Origin: Oceanococcus sp. | Lineage (GTDB): Bacteria > Pseudomonadota > Gammaproteobacteria > Nevskiales > Oceanococcaceae | Length of the DNA: 64,000 nt | Direction: 5' to 3' | Assembly: GCA_030147945.1 (NCBI GenBank) | Contig: JASBUL010000103.1 | Location: forward strand, 1 to 64,000 | In this document: positions 44,039-52,803 of the stretch, in pieces | Position numbering within the stretch: position 1 is the stretch's first letter | Layout: every line of letters begins with the position of its first letter | Position numbers and translations under genes: made by a program | The notes under the pieces: model-generated | What the model saw: the letters and a program-made list of their open reading frames with translations, nothing else | Database searches by the model: none | What the model was told of the DNA's origin: nothing

Positions 44039-45167
44039 CGAAGTCGCGGCCACTGTCGCCAGCCTGCTCGTGTTCGCGCATGCGGTAGTCGACCTTGATC
44101 ACGACCTGCTCATGCGGATAGAAGTTGGCGCCGAATTCCCACTGGCTGAACTCGTCCTGGCTGCGTGCGCCATCGAGATCTTCGTAGCGGGTGTACAGCC
44201 CCAGCCACCAGCACGGTTTCCAGCTCGGCTCGACATACCAGCCGTTCTGGCTGTCGGCATCAGCCGCCTCGACCGCATCGCCGGCCAGATCCCAGGCCCC
44301 GTACAGCGCGCGCAGGGAGAACAGGCCGCTGGTCCAGGCCGCGTGAGCGGTGTACAGCAGACCTTCATCAAGACCGTCATTGGCGACCTGGCTCATGTCG
44401 CCCTGGTACTGCACGCTGGCGGCCAGCTCCAGTCCGGCTACGCCGGTATAGCGCAGGCGCGTGGTGTAAGCCAGTTCCTTGGCATTGGCGTTGGAGGTTT
44501 TCTGACGGCCGGAGCGAATGCGGAAGGCGCTGCTGCCGGCGGTGGGCACCTGCAGGCCTTCGTGGATCACCAGATCCCACTGCAGGCCGGGCGCCAGGCG
44601 TGCGGTCAGCGAGGCCGCGCCGCCCCACCAGGTGGTCGGCACGATGATGTTTTCCACATCGTTGCGTTCCACCCCGTAGAAGGTCGGCGGTTCGTGGGTT
44701 TCATTGAGAATGCCGATGGGCAGCAGCATCAGACCGCCGCGCGCGATCAGGTTGTCGCTCAGGTCGAACTCGATATACGCCTGCTCCAGCTCGACTTCGC
44801 CATTGGCGCCGTCACCGGCCAGGGCGTGCTCCAGCTCCAGTTCGGAGACGAAGCGGATCTTGTCACTGAAGGCGTAGCTGGCGAACAGGACAAAGCGGTG
44901 GAAATCCATTTCCTTGAGGTCGTTGGCGCTGTCGTCGGCGCTCAGATTGTTGTAGTGCAGTTCTCCATAACCGCCCCAATGCACTTTCTGGCTTGAGCTT
45001 GCGCTGGACTGTGCGTCCGCGATTTGCGCCAGCGCGTCGATCTGTGCCTGCTGGGCTTCGATTTGCGCCTGCAGCTCGGCAAGGGTGGCCTCATCGTTTG
45101 CTGCCACCGTGAAGCTGGCAGACAGCATCAGGCCCAGCGTGATTCCGCGCACGCGACCGTGGATCAT
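44004..45167 (-). CDS. Outer-membrane porin, coiled-coil N-terminus
   Basis: This 387-residue protein has a signal peptide (MIHGRVRGITLGLMLSASFTVA). A short coiled coil is near 27-50 (LAELQAQIEAQQAQIDALAQ), as in trimeric porins. A beta-barrel follows from KVHWGGYGELHYN to the terminal strand DGFDLGIGYQF, ending in Phe. Segments such as GGLMLLPIGILNETHEPPTFYGVERN and VEPSWKPCWWLGLYTRYED are typical of phosphate-selective O/P-like porins. It is the first gene behind the Fur-like promoter, so the substrate may be an iron-related anion or chelate; this is inference. Confidence 0.88.
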   Translation of the reverse strand: MIHGRVRGITLGLMLSASFTVAANDEATLAELQAQIEAQQAQIDALAQIADAQSSASSSQKVHWGGYGELHYNNLSADDSANDLKEMDFHRFVLFASYAFSDKIRFVSELELEHALAGDGANGEVELEQAYIEFDLSDNLIARGGLMLLPIGILNETHEPPTFYGVERNDVENIIVPTTWWGGAASLTARLAPGLQWDLVIHEGLQVPTAGSSAFRIRSGRQKTSNANAKELAYTTRLRYTGVAGLELAASVQYQGDMSQVANDGLDEGLLYTAHAAWTSGLFSLRALYGAWDLAGDAVEAADADSQNGWYVEPSWKPCWWLGLYTRYEDLDGARSQDEFSQWEFGANFYPHEQVVIKVDYRMREHEQAGDSGRDFDGFDLGIGYQF

Positions 45168-45201
45168 GGATTTACCTCATCGTTTTTGTGTGGGGAAGGC
45201 C

Positions 45202-45217
45202 ATGCGATACATCGCGT
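45202..45217. repeat. Imperfect palindrome in the porin leader
   Basis: ATGCGAT-AC-ATCGCGT, 7-bp arms with one mismatch, lies between the promoter and the porin start. It could be an operator or an RNA hairpin in the leader. No family is assigned. Confidence 0.35.
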
Positions 45218-45252
45218 ATGGCTCATCAGTCATTTCTGCGACTGATCAGAGA

Positions 45253-45281
45253 ATACTAATAGAAATGAGAATGACTACCAA
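45253..45281 (-). promoter_or_regulatory. Promoter with a Fur-like site for the porin-FMN-PepSY operon
   Basis: Reading leftward: TTGGTA (45281-45276), a 17-base spacer, then TAGTAT (45258-45253). The spacer and its right flank read AATACTAATAGAAATGAGAATGAC on the plus strand, a run of NATNNN hexamers like the AT-rich repeats of Fur boxes (cited as hexamers). A repressor bound there would cover the promoter. The match is partial, so other iron or metal regulators are possible. Confidence 0.6.
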
Positions 45282-45422
45282 GCGTTGCTTGGGCTTGTGG
45301 CGGGTGCTTGCAGATTGACCCGCAGGTGTCACATCGGGGCGCTAGGCTGTATCGATTTTGTCGGGCGCCGTGACCGTGCGCATGGCCTGGCGAACTGATC
45401 ATTTGCTGCGAGCGATTCGAAC

Positions 45423-47444
45423 ATGAGGATTCCGACTACCCTGCGCGCCGTGTGTCTGGCTGCCTGCAGCGTGCTGTACTCGCCGGTTTTCGCGGCCGCG
45501 TTGCCGTTTCATGGCTGGACGCTGACCCACGACGATCTGGACTACAACCTTGGCGTGATCCGTCGCATGGGTGAGTTCGGCGTGACCCATGTGCAGTTGT
45601 CGCATCGCATCGTGACCCGGGTGGATCAGCTGCAGAATGAACCCGAGGTTGTAGCCCGCGTGCGTACCCTGGCCGACGCCATCCATGCTCAGGGCGGTCA
45701 GGCCATTGTGTGGATGCAGGAGCTCAACACGTCTGATACGTACAGCTACTGCTTCGACCCGGAGGGCGAGCAGATGCAGGCCAAGATGCAGGCTTATCGC
45801 GATGCGCTAGCTGGGGCGCCCGAGATCGATGGCGTGATGATCAGTTTTGGCAGTGCCCCAACTGAGCTGCAATACATCGTGCCGAGCTGTCAGGTTGCCC
45901 GTTTTGCCCAGCCCAAAGAGCGCTACAAGGCCATGATCGAAGCGATTTCACGCGTGGTCATGGATGAGTTCGGCAAGCAGGTTTATGTCCGCACCTTCTA
46001 TCACAAAGCTCACGAAATCCCGATTCTGCGGGATGCGCTGAAAGAGACCGCGCGTCCTTTGGTGGTGATGTCAAAGTCCGAACCCAATGACTTTGAGCCC
46101 TACTATCCACTCAATCCGCTGATCGCCGATGTCGGGCCGCATGACCAGGTGTTCGAGCTGGACTGTGCCGGCGAGTACTGGGGGCGGGGTGCCATTCCAT
46201 TCGTTGCGGTCGAATATTTCGTGCAGCGGTTTCGTCAGGCGCTGGAGCGTCAGCAGGACAACGTGGGTCGCTTTATCGGCAGCACCTGCCGTGTCGACCG
46301 CTATGAGTACTCGGCCATGGGCAGCCTCAATGAAGCCAATCTGTTTGCCCAGGCCCAGCTGGTGGCGGACCCCTTGGTGGATGCCGCCAGCATACTCAGC
46401 CGTTACGTGGAAAAGGCCTTTGCCGTGCAGGCCGACCGCCAGGCGCACCAGCAGCTGGTGAACATCCTGCGCCGGACGTACTGGGTTGGACGCAAGATGT
46501 ACTACGCCAAAGGTGAGTGGGCGTTCAAGAAAGGCAGCGATCTGCCGGCCAGCAATGCTGACGCCCTGTCCAACATGGTCAACAAAACCATCACCCAGTG
46601 GGATCCCGCCTACACCCTGATCACGGCAGGCCTGCTGGTGCCGACTGAGCGCAATTTGACCGAGCTGCTGCAGGAAAAATACGAGGCTCTCGACATCGCC
46701 GAACGCAATCTGATGGCGCTGTCCGCCTTGCAAGGCGAGCTGGCTGACCATGACTACGCACGCCTCGAAGCGCTGCTGCTCAAGCAGCGTCTGGCCAGCG
46801 AAGTGTGGCTGCATATGGCCGGCGCCGTTTTTGCGGCGCGCAATCTGGCCCTGACGTCCTCCCGCTGGGTGGCCTGGCATCTGGATCAAATGGAGGCCAT
46901 TGCCGATGCCCTGGATCAGGGTGCCTACAGCCAGATTGCAGATCTTTATCCGGTCTCGAGTGACGACATCCGTGCGTTTGTGGCGAATGAGCGTGGTGCT
47001 CTGGTGCCTGATGATGGCGTGGCACTGAGCGGGCCTGTGATCGCGGGCATTGATGTGACAGAGCTCGCGGCAGAGCAGGTCCGTATCGCTTGGCAGACGG
47101 AGCCTGGCGTGAGTTATCGGATCGAGCTCACCCAGCAACTTCCGGCGTATTCACAGCGCTACCCATATGCGTCAGAGGGTGTGGCGCCAGGGCCCGGTGC
47201 CGTGTTCACCATCACCGACCTGCAGCCGGACAGCCCCTACTGGTTCCGCCTGGTCGCGCAGACAGCCGACGGCGAGGTGGCGTCCGGCGACTACCCGGTT
47301 TGGACGGCCAAGGCGGACGAGGGTGTCACCAAGGCCCGTGGCGGTGGCGGCGTCCTGGAGCCGGACAGCTTGTGGATAGCGTTGCTGGCACTCGCCTGGC
47401 GACGGCGCCGTCGACGGGCCGGCATGCACGAACGGCGGGTGTGA
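45423..47444 (+). CDS. Secreted TIM-barrel-like protein with Fn3-like domain and GlyGly-CTERM-type tail
   Basis: This 673-residue protein has a signal peptide (VCLAACSVLYSPVFAAALP). A glycoside-hydrolase-like N-terminal domain follows (GWTLTHDDLDYNLGVIRRMG, QAIVWMQELNT, APEIDGVMISFGSAPTELQ), then helices to about 540. A fibronectin-III-like segment lies near 545-630 (VRIAWQTEPGVSYRIELTQ, ITDLQPDSPYWFRLVA). The C-terminus is GGGG, a short hydrophobic stretch LWIALLALAW and six arginines (640-665), the plan of GlyGly-CTERM signals cut by rhombosortase. The barrel resembles alpha-glucuronidase-like enzymes, but I cannot name the family. No RBS is strong before the ATG. Confidence 0.78.
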   Translation: MRIPTTLRAVCLAACSVLYSPVFAAALPFHGWTLTHDDLDYNLGVIRRMGEFGVTHVQLSHRIVTRVDQLQNEPEVVARVRTLADAIHAQGGQAIVWMQELNTSDTYSYCFDPEGEQMQAKMQAYRDALAGAPEIDGVMISFGSAPTELQYIVPSCQVARFAQPKERYKAMIEAISRVVMDEFGKQVYVRTFYHKAHEIPILRDALKETARPLVVMSKSEPNDFEPYYPLNPLIADVGPHDQVFELDCAGEYWGRGAIPFVAVEYFVQRFRQALERQQDNVGRFIGSTCRVDRYEYSAMGSLNEANLFAQAQLVADPLVDAASILSRYVEKAFAVQADRQAHQQLVNILRRTYWVGRKMYYAKGEWAFKKGSDLPASNADALSNMVNKTITQWDPAYTLITAGLLVPTERNLTELLQEKYEALDIAERNLMALSALQGELADHDYARLEALLLKQRLASEVWLHMAGAVFAARNLALTSSRWVAWHLDQMEAIADALDQGAYSQIADLYPVSSDDIRAFVANERGALVPDDGVALSGPVIAGIDVTELAAEQVRIAWQTEPGVSYRIELTQQLPAYSQRYPYASEGVAPGPGAVFTITDLQPDSPYWFRLVAQTADGEVASGDYPVWTAKADEGVTKARGGGGVLEPDSLWIALLALAWRRRRRRAGMHERRV

Positions 47445-47461
47445 ACACGACAGGCCCGCAA

Positions 47462-48238
47462 TCATGGCCCTGGCTGTTGCAACACGCGGATCATTTCTTC
47501 GGCCACTAGCGCAGCCGATGGCAGGAACATGGTTGAAACAATACGCTGATCGACAACCACGGCGTGCTTGTCGGTGAGGGTTTGCTTGTTCTCGACGTGT
47601 GCCCCGTTCTTGCGCAACTGGTCCTCGACCAGAAAGGGCAACAGGCTGCCTTGCTTGGCCCAGTCTTTGGTGTACTCCGTCGAATTCGGAAAGCCGGCCA
47701 CCCGCTTGCCGCTCACCATGTAGTCACCGTTCCCGAGCGTGGCATTGGCGAAGCCGCCGGGGCCATGGCCGCTACCACCCACGACACCGCCGTGATCGTA
47801 GACGCGCCCGATGAGAGCCATCAGGGCCTTATCCGCAGCCACGTCGAAGAGCGTGCCGTAGCCGCCGCCGACATACACGGCCTGGTATTCAGAGGCATGG
47901 ATTTGCTCGGGCTTCAGGCTGTTGCCAGCCTTGCCGAGGAAGTTCTCGTAGCGAATGGCATAGCTGCTGATGCCCAGCGGATCCATCATGAACTCAACAC
48001 GGCCGCCTTGCGGTGATACGAAATCCACCTCGTAACCGTGCATCACGAAGATGTGGAAGGGCGGGGCATATTCCCAGAGATTGTTACGCGCATCGTGCTT
48101 CGCGGCATCGCCCATATCGAGCGCATTCGAGGCCACAAAGAGAACCTTGCCCTTAGTCGCGGAAAAGGCAGCAAGCGGGGTCAGCGCCGACGCGATCAGA
48201 AAGCAGGCGAGCGTCAATGCATGCGATGTCTTTGCCAT
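47462..48238 (-). CDS. Secreted DJ-1/PfpI-fold protein lacking the catalytic cysteine
   Basis: This 258-residue protein has a signal peptide (ALTLACFLIASALTPLAAFSA). The DJ-1/PfpI class I amidotransferase-like fold follows: KVLFVASNALDMGD, GYEVDFVSPQGG, AVYVGGGYGTLFDVAADKA. At the nucleophile elbow relatives read A-x-C-H-G-P; here it reads GSGHGP, with Gly157 at the cysteine position (codon GGC at 47770-47768, one base from TGC). The protein therefore probably lacks the usual thiol chemistry, though His158 is kept. It converges with the GlyGly-CTERM gene and is transcribed separately. Confidence 0.88.
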   Translation of the reverse strand: MAKTSHALTLACFLIASALTPLAAFSATKGKVLFVASNALDMGDAAKHDARNNLWEYAPPFHIFVMHGYEVDFVSPQGGRVEFMMDPLGISSYAIRYENFLGKAGNSLKPEQIHASEYQAVYVGGGYGTLFDVAADKALMALIGRVYDHGGVVGGSGHGPGGFANATLGNGDYMVSGKRVAGFPNSTEYTKDWAKQGSLLPFLVEDQLRKNGAHVENKQTLTDKHAVVVDQRIVSTMFLPSAALVAEEMIRVLQQPGP

Positions 48239-48553
48239 AAGTCTGCGCTCAAGCGAGGCCCGTGTTCGGGGTTCCCAACCTTGTAACCTGAAAACCGACT
48301 GCTGTCATGCGCCCTGTTTTCCGGAAGGCGACAGTGTTGGTGGCGTAAAACAAAAAAGGCGACCTCCGATGAATCGGAGATCGCCTAGCGGCTTCATGTC
48401 ACAAGCCTTGGGTTGGCCAGAGGTCAGGGGCCAAAAAGAATCACCAGTCAAAGACCCGGCGATTCGAGTGCTGCTCTTTGTCAGATCAGGTTTGCCGCTT
48501 CACTCGGCTTACCAGATGCTGTTTTTTGTTGACGCTATGCGCGGCCTTACGCA
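48239..48553. other. Intergenic stretch between the DJ-1-fold and nrdB genes
   Basis: It holds the nrdB terminator (48349-48385) and, to its left, the promoter region of the DJ-1-fold gene. To its right lie about 170 bases of nrdB 3' untranslated sequence, in which I see no gene, repeat or further hairpin that I can support. Confidence 0.6.
48349..48385 (-). terminator. Rho-independent terminator after nrdAB
   Basis: A 13-bp stem (48373-48385 and 48358-48370, one mismatch) with a two-base gap (so effectively a tight loop) is followed leftward by TTTTTTGTTTT. It lies 170 bases past the nrdB stop, the only terminator-like structure for that transcript. Confidence 0.9.
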
Positions 48554-49717
48554 TCAATCCCAGTTCAGTGCACCGCCAGTCTGGTACTCGGTGACGCGGG
48601 TTTCGAAGAAGTTTTTCTCCTTGCGCAGATTGGCTTGCTCAGCCAGCCAGGGCAGGGCTTCTTCAGCGCCGGGGAAGGGTTTCTCTACACCCAGCTGTGC
48701 GGCGCGCGTATTGGCGATATGGCGGAACTGCTCGACGTGCTGCTCGGCCGAGTAACCCAGAATCGGATCGCGCAGGATGTAGCTGGCGTAGCCGGCTTCG
48801 GCCGCTTCGGCCTGGTCCCACATCTCGCGCAGAGCCTGCGGGTCGGGGCGGATGTTTTCCTCTTCCATCAAGGCCTTGGCCACGCGAATGCCGAAGCTGG
48901 CATGCATGACTTCGTCGCGCATGATGTATTGCAGCTGTTCGGCCGTGCCTTTCATCATGCCGCGGCGCTGCAGCGCGAAGATGGGGCTGAAGCCGTTGTA
49001 GAACCAGCTGCCTTCAAACACGGCGGCAAAGAAGATGTAGGACATCAGGAAGGTGTGCAGCTGCTCACGATCCTTGAGGTCGATGTCCGCGCTGCACACC
49101 GCATCCAGGCGCTGCTGGGTCATGCGAATCTTGGCGTTGATCTCCGGCACCACGCGATAGCGGTTGTAGATCTCGCTCTGATCCAGGCCGATGGTTTCGA
49201 TGCAATGCTGGTAGGTCCAGGTGTGCAACGCTTCCTCGTAGGTCTGACGCGCCTGATAGATCTGCAATTCCGGGGCGGACATCTTTTCCATCACCGCGAT
49301 GGCGACATTGCGCATGGCCAGGATGTCGGCGGTGGTCAGGTAGGCCAGCACGTTGGTGTAGACGTGGCGTTCTTCGACCGTCAGCTTGTGGTGATAGTCG
49401 TGAACGTCCTGGGCCATGTTGATGTCCAGCGGCGTCCAGTGGTTCTTGTTGGCGTTGAGGAAGTACTTCCACGCCCACGGATACTTGAACGGTGCCAGCT
49501 GGTTGATGTCGGCCATGCCGTTGACAATGCGTTTGTCCTCGGCGCGCACCGGTTTGGCGCTGATCACCGACTCCGGCATGGGCTGATTGGTCTGCGCAGA
49601 TTCCAGCGCGCTTCTTGCCACGGCGGCCTCGGCAGGGGACGGTTCGCGCTTGGCGGCCGGAGCGGAGGCGGGTGACGGCGTCGGGGAGGAATTTAAGGGG
49701 TCATCCCAGTTCAACAT
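48554..49717 (-). CDS. nrdB: Ribonucleoside-diphosphate reductase class Ia, beta subunit (R2)
   Basis: This 387-residue subunit makes the tyrosyl radical for deoxynucleotide synthesis. The diiron ligands are Asp131 (TTADILAM), Glu162 and His165 (YEEALHTWTY), Glu235 (AAVFEGSWF), and Glu269 and His272 (RDEVMHASF). The radical Tyr169 is present. The first 60 residues are a Pro/Ala/Ser-rich extension that begins LNWDD, and the C-terminus ends GALNWD, so the same motif appears at both ends. Such tails in R2 bind R1. AAGGAAAGC precedes the ATG. It follows nrdA by 68 bases. Confidence 0.96.
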   Translation of the reverse strand: MLNWDDPLNSSPTPSPASAPAAKREPSPAEAAVARSALESAQTNQPMPESVISAKPVRAEDKRIVNGMADINQLAPFKYPWAWKYFLNANKNHWTPLDINMAQDVHDYHHKLTVEERHVYTNVLAYLTTADILAMRNVAIAVMEKMSAPELQIYQARQTYEEALHTWTYQHCIETIGLDQSEIYNRYRVVPEINAKIRMTQQRLDAVCSADIDLKDREQLHTFLMSYIFFAAVFEGSWFYNGFSPIFALQRRGMMKGTAEQLQYIMRDEVMHASFGIRVAKALMEEENIRPDPQALREMWDQAEAAEAGYASYILRDPILGYSAEQHVEQFRHIANTRAAQLGVEKPFPGAEEALPWLAEQANLRKEKNFFETRVTEYQTGGALNWD

Positions 49718-49753
49718 CGTTTGCTTTCCTTAAAATTCGGTGCCTTGAAAGGA

Positions 49754-49773
49754 CCGGCGCGGTGAGGCGCCGG
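49754..49773. other. GC hairpin between nrdA and nrdB
   Basis: CCGGCGC and GCGCCGG (49754-49760, 49767-49773) form a perfect 7-bp stem with a six-base loop in the nrdA-nrdB gap. It lacks a T tract, so it is not a terminator; it may protect RNA or tune subunit ratio. Confidence 0.45.
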
Positions 49774-49785
49774 CCGTTCGGCTTG

Positions 49786-52686
49786 TTACTGGCAGGCTTC
49801 GCAGTCCGGCTCGAGGATGGAGCAGACCTTGGGGCCTTCCTGACGCGTCGAGCTCATGGCGTCGGTGGTGACCGCGGCCGCGCTGTAATCCTCGGCGCTG
49901 GAGCCTGTCTGTTCCACCGCGGTGGACTTGCCCGCGTGGGTCGCACCCATGGAGCGCAGGTAGTAGGTGGTCTTCAGACCGCGCACCCAGGCCAGTTTGT
50001 ACAGGCTGTCCAGTGCGCGACCGGAAGGCTGTGCCATGTAGAGGTTCAGGGACTGCGCCTGGTCGATCCACTTCTGACGGCGGGACGCGGCTTCGATCAG
50101 CCAGCGAGAATCGAGTTCAAACGCGGTGGCATACAGGGCCTTGATGTCTTCGGGCACGCGGTCGATGGCCTGCACCGAGCCGTCGTAGTACTTCAGATCG
50201 TTGACCATCACCGAATCCCACAGGCCACGCTCTTTGAGGTCGTTGACCAGATACGGGTTGATGACCGTGAACTCACCCGACAGGTTCGATTTGACGAACA
50301 GGTTCTGATAGGTCGGTTCGATCGACTGAGACACACCACAGATGTTGGAAATGGTCGCCGTCGGGGCGATCGCCATGGTGTTGGAGTTGCGCAGGCCGTG
50401 GGTCGTGATCTGCACGCGCAGGCTGTCCCAGTCGAGGGTCTGGCTGCGATCCACTTCGAGATAGCCGCCACGACCTTCTTCCAGCTTGCTGATGGAGTCG
50501 ATCGGTAGGATGCCCTGGCTCCACAGCGAACCATCAAAGGTGGCGTAGCTGCCGCGCTCCTGAGCCAGCTGGCTGGAGGCCTGCAGGGCGTAGTACGACA
50601 CCGCTTCCATGGAACGGTCAGCAAACTCCACCGCTTCCATGCTGGCGTAGGGCAGGCGCTGTTTGTACAGCGCATCCTGGAAGCCCATGATGCCGATGCC
50701 GACCGGGCGGTGGCGCATGTTGGAGCGGCGCGCCTGCGGCACGCTGTAGTAGTTGTAGTCGATCACGTTGTCGAGCATGCGCATCGCTGTGGTGATGGTG
50801 CGCTCGAGCTTGGCCGTGTCCAGACCGTTTTCGTTGATGTGCTGGGCCAGGTTGATCGAACCTAAGTTGCACACGGCAATTTCATCGGCCGAGGTGTTCA
50901 GCGTGATTTCGGTGCACAGGTTGGAACTGTGAACCACGCCGATGTGCTGCTGCGGCGAGCGCAGGTTGCACGGGTCCTTGAAGGTCACCCAGGGGTGGCC
51001 GGTCTCGAACAGCATGCCGAGCATCTTGCGCCACAGATCGACCGCCTTGATGGTGCGGAACACCTTGATCTCGCCACGCGCGGCCTTTTCTTCGTACGCC
51101 ACATAGCGTTGCTCGAAGGCCTGGCCAACCAGATCATGCAGGTCCGGCGTTTCGTTGGGCGAGAACAGCGTCCAGTTGCCTTCCTGTGCGACGCGCTTCA
51201 TGAACAGGTCGGGAATCCAGTTCGCCGTGTTCATGTCGTGGGTGCGACGGCGGTCGTCGCCGGTGTTCTTGCGCAGCTCGATGAACTCCTCGACATCAAT
51301 GTGCCAGGTTTCGAGATAGGCGCAGACTGCACCTTTGCGCTTGCCGCCCTGATTCACCGCAACCGCCGTGTCGTTGGCGACTTTGAGGAACGGCACAACA
51401 CCCTGGCTCTTGCCGTTGGTGCCCTTGATGTGGGCGCCAAGACCACGCACGGCGCTCCAGTCGTTGCCCAGACCGCCAGCGAATTTGGACAGCAGTGCGT
51501 TGTCCTTGATGGCGCTGTAGATGCCGTCGAGGTCATCCGGAACGGTGGTCAAATAGCAGCTGGACAGCTGCGGGCGCAGGGTGCCGGAGTTGAACAGCGT
51601 CGGCGTCGAGCTCATGAAATCGAAGCTGGAGAGCAGCTCGTAGAACTCGATGGCGCGGCCTTCGCGGTCGATCTCGTTGATCGCCAGACCCATGGCCACA
51701 CGCATGAAGAAGGCCTGCGGCAATTCAAAGCGCTGGTCGTCTTCGCTGTGGATGAAGTAACGGTCGTAGAGTGTCTGCAGGCCGAGGTAGGTGAACTGCT
51801 GGTCGCGCTCGGGTTTGAGCGCAGCGCCGAGACGGGCGAGGTCGTAGCGGGTCAGTTCGTCGGAGACCAGCTCCAGGTCGGCTGCACGGCGGATGTAGGC
51901 GTCGAAGTACTCGCCATAACGGCCGCTCATCTGTTCGGCCGTGGCCGAATCCGGCAGGCCGGCGATGAAGCTCAGGGCTTCGCTGCGCAGGGTGTCGAGC
52001 AGCAGGCGGGCAGCGACATAGGTGTAGTTCGGCTCGCGCTCGATCAGCACGCGCGCGCTCATGGCCATGGCCTGACCGACGTCTTTTTCGGCGATGCCAT
52101 CGAACAGGTTGCGCAGGGTGTCTTTGAGCACTAGGGCTTCATCGACATTGTCGATGCCAGCGCAGGCCTCACCGATGACCTTGCGCAGGCGCGCCTCATC
52201 CAGCGGACGACGGCTGCCGTCAGCCGCCGTGACGTTGAGACCGGATTCGGCTTTCTTGGGCTTCTTGGCCGCCGATTCGGCTTCGCGCTTGGCCGCCTGG
52301 CGCTCGCGGTAGAGCACGTAGTCGCGCGCGACCTTCTGTTCACCGGCACGCATCAGGGCCAGTTCAACCTGATCCTGAATGTCTTCGATATGCAGGGTGC
52401 CGCCCACGTCGATGTTGCGGGTGATTTTTTCGGTGACCTGCTTGGTCAGCTTGGCGACCACTTCGTGGACGCGCTTGGATTCTGCCGCGCCGCCACCTTC
52501 AACCGCGAGGAAGGCCTTGGTCATGGCGACCTTGATCTTGCTCGCGTCAAAAGGCGTGACCTTGCCGTTACGGCGAATCACTTTGAAACCGCCGGGCGCG
52601 GAGGCGCTCACGTCAGCGGATTGTGTGTCTGGGTTTGCAGGCGATGCGCTGGAGCGCTCCGCTGCTTCACTGATCTGGGCTTCCAT
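49786..52686 (-). CDS. nrdA: Ribonucleoside-diphosphate reductase class Ia, alpha subunit (R1)
   Basis: The ATG at 52686 follows GGGGAGGG, giving 966 residues. Two ATP-cone domains stand in a row: about 35-130 (KVIRRNGKVTPFDASKIKVA) and 145-225 (LNVTAADGSRRPLDEARLRK), as in Pseudomonas NrdA. The catalytic barrel has the radical-transfer and active-site segments SSCYLTTVPDDLDGIY, NLCTEITLN, CNLGSINLA and the two C-terminal tyrosines region MGATHAGKSTA. The C-terminus carries the exchange cysteines in CSILEPDCEAC. It is the first gene of the operon, with NrdR boxes upstream. Confidence 0.96.
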   Translation of the reverse strand: MEAQISEAAERSSASPANPDTQSADVSASAPGGFKVIRRNGKVTPFDASKIKVAMTKAFLAVEGGGAAESKRVHEVVAKLTKQVTEKITRNIDVGGTLHIEDIQDQVELALMRAGEQKVARDYVLYRERQAAKREAESAAKKPKKAESGLNVTAADGSRRPLDEARLRKVIGEACAGIDNVDEALVLKDTLRNLFDGIAEKDVGQAMAMSARVLIEREPNYTYVAARLLLDTLRSEALSFIAGLPDSATAEQMSGRYGEYFDAYIRRAADLELVSDELTRYDLARLGAALKPERDQQFTYLGLQTLYDRYFIHSEDDQRFELPQAFFMRVAMGLAINEIDREGRAIEFYELLSSFDFMSSTPTLFNSGTLRPQLSSCYLTTVPDDLDGIYSAIKDNALLSKFAGGLGNDWSAVRGLGAHIKGTNGKSQGVVPFLKVANDTAVAVNQGGKRKGAVCAYLETWHIDVEEFIELRKNTGDDRRRTHDMNTANWIPDLFMKRVAQEGNWTLFSPNETPDLHDLVGQAFEQRYVAYEEKAARGEIKVFRTIKAVDLWRKMLGMLFETGHPWVTFKDPCNLRSPQQHIGVVHSSNLCTEITLNTSADEIAVCNLGSINLAQHINENGLDTAKLERTITTAMRMLDNVIDYNYYSVPQARRSNMRHRPVGIGIMGFQDALYKQRLPYASMEAVEFADRSMEAVSYYALQASSQLAQERGSYATFDGSLWSQGILPIDSISKLEEGRGGYLEVDRSQTLDWDSLRVQITTHGLRNSNTMAIAPTATISNICGVSQSIEPTYQNLFVKSNLSGEFTVINPYLVNDLKERGLWDSVMVNDLKYYDGSVQAIDRVPEDIKALYATAFELDSRWLIEAASRRQKWIDQAQSLNLYMAQPSGRALDSLYKLAWVRGLKTTYYLRSMGATHAGKSTAVEQTGSSAEDYSAAAVTTDAMSSTRQEGPKVCSILEPDCEACQ

Positions 52687-52803
52687 GGATGTCGATTTCC
52701 CTCCCCGGTGGTGCAACACGACTGCACGAAAACAAAGCGAACTGCACGTCAGCTGTGCAGGCCTTATGAAGGCCGCATATCGTGTGGCAGTGACGTGACG
52801 GAC

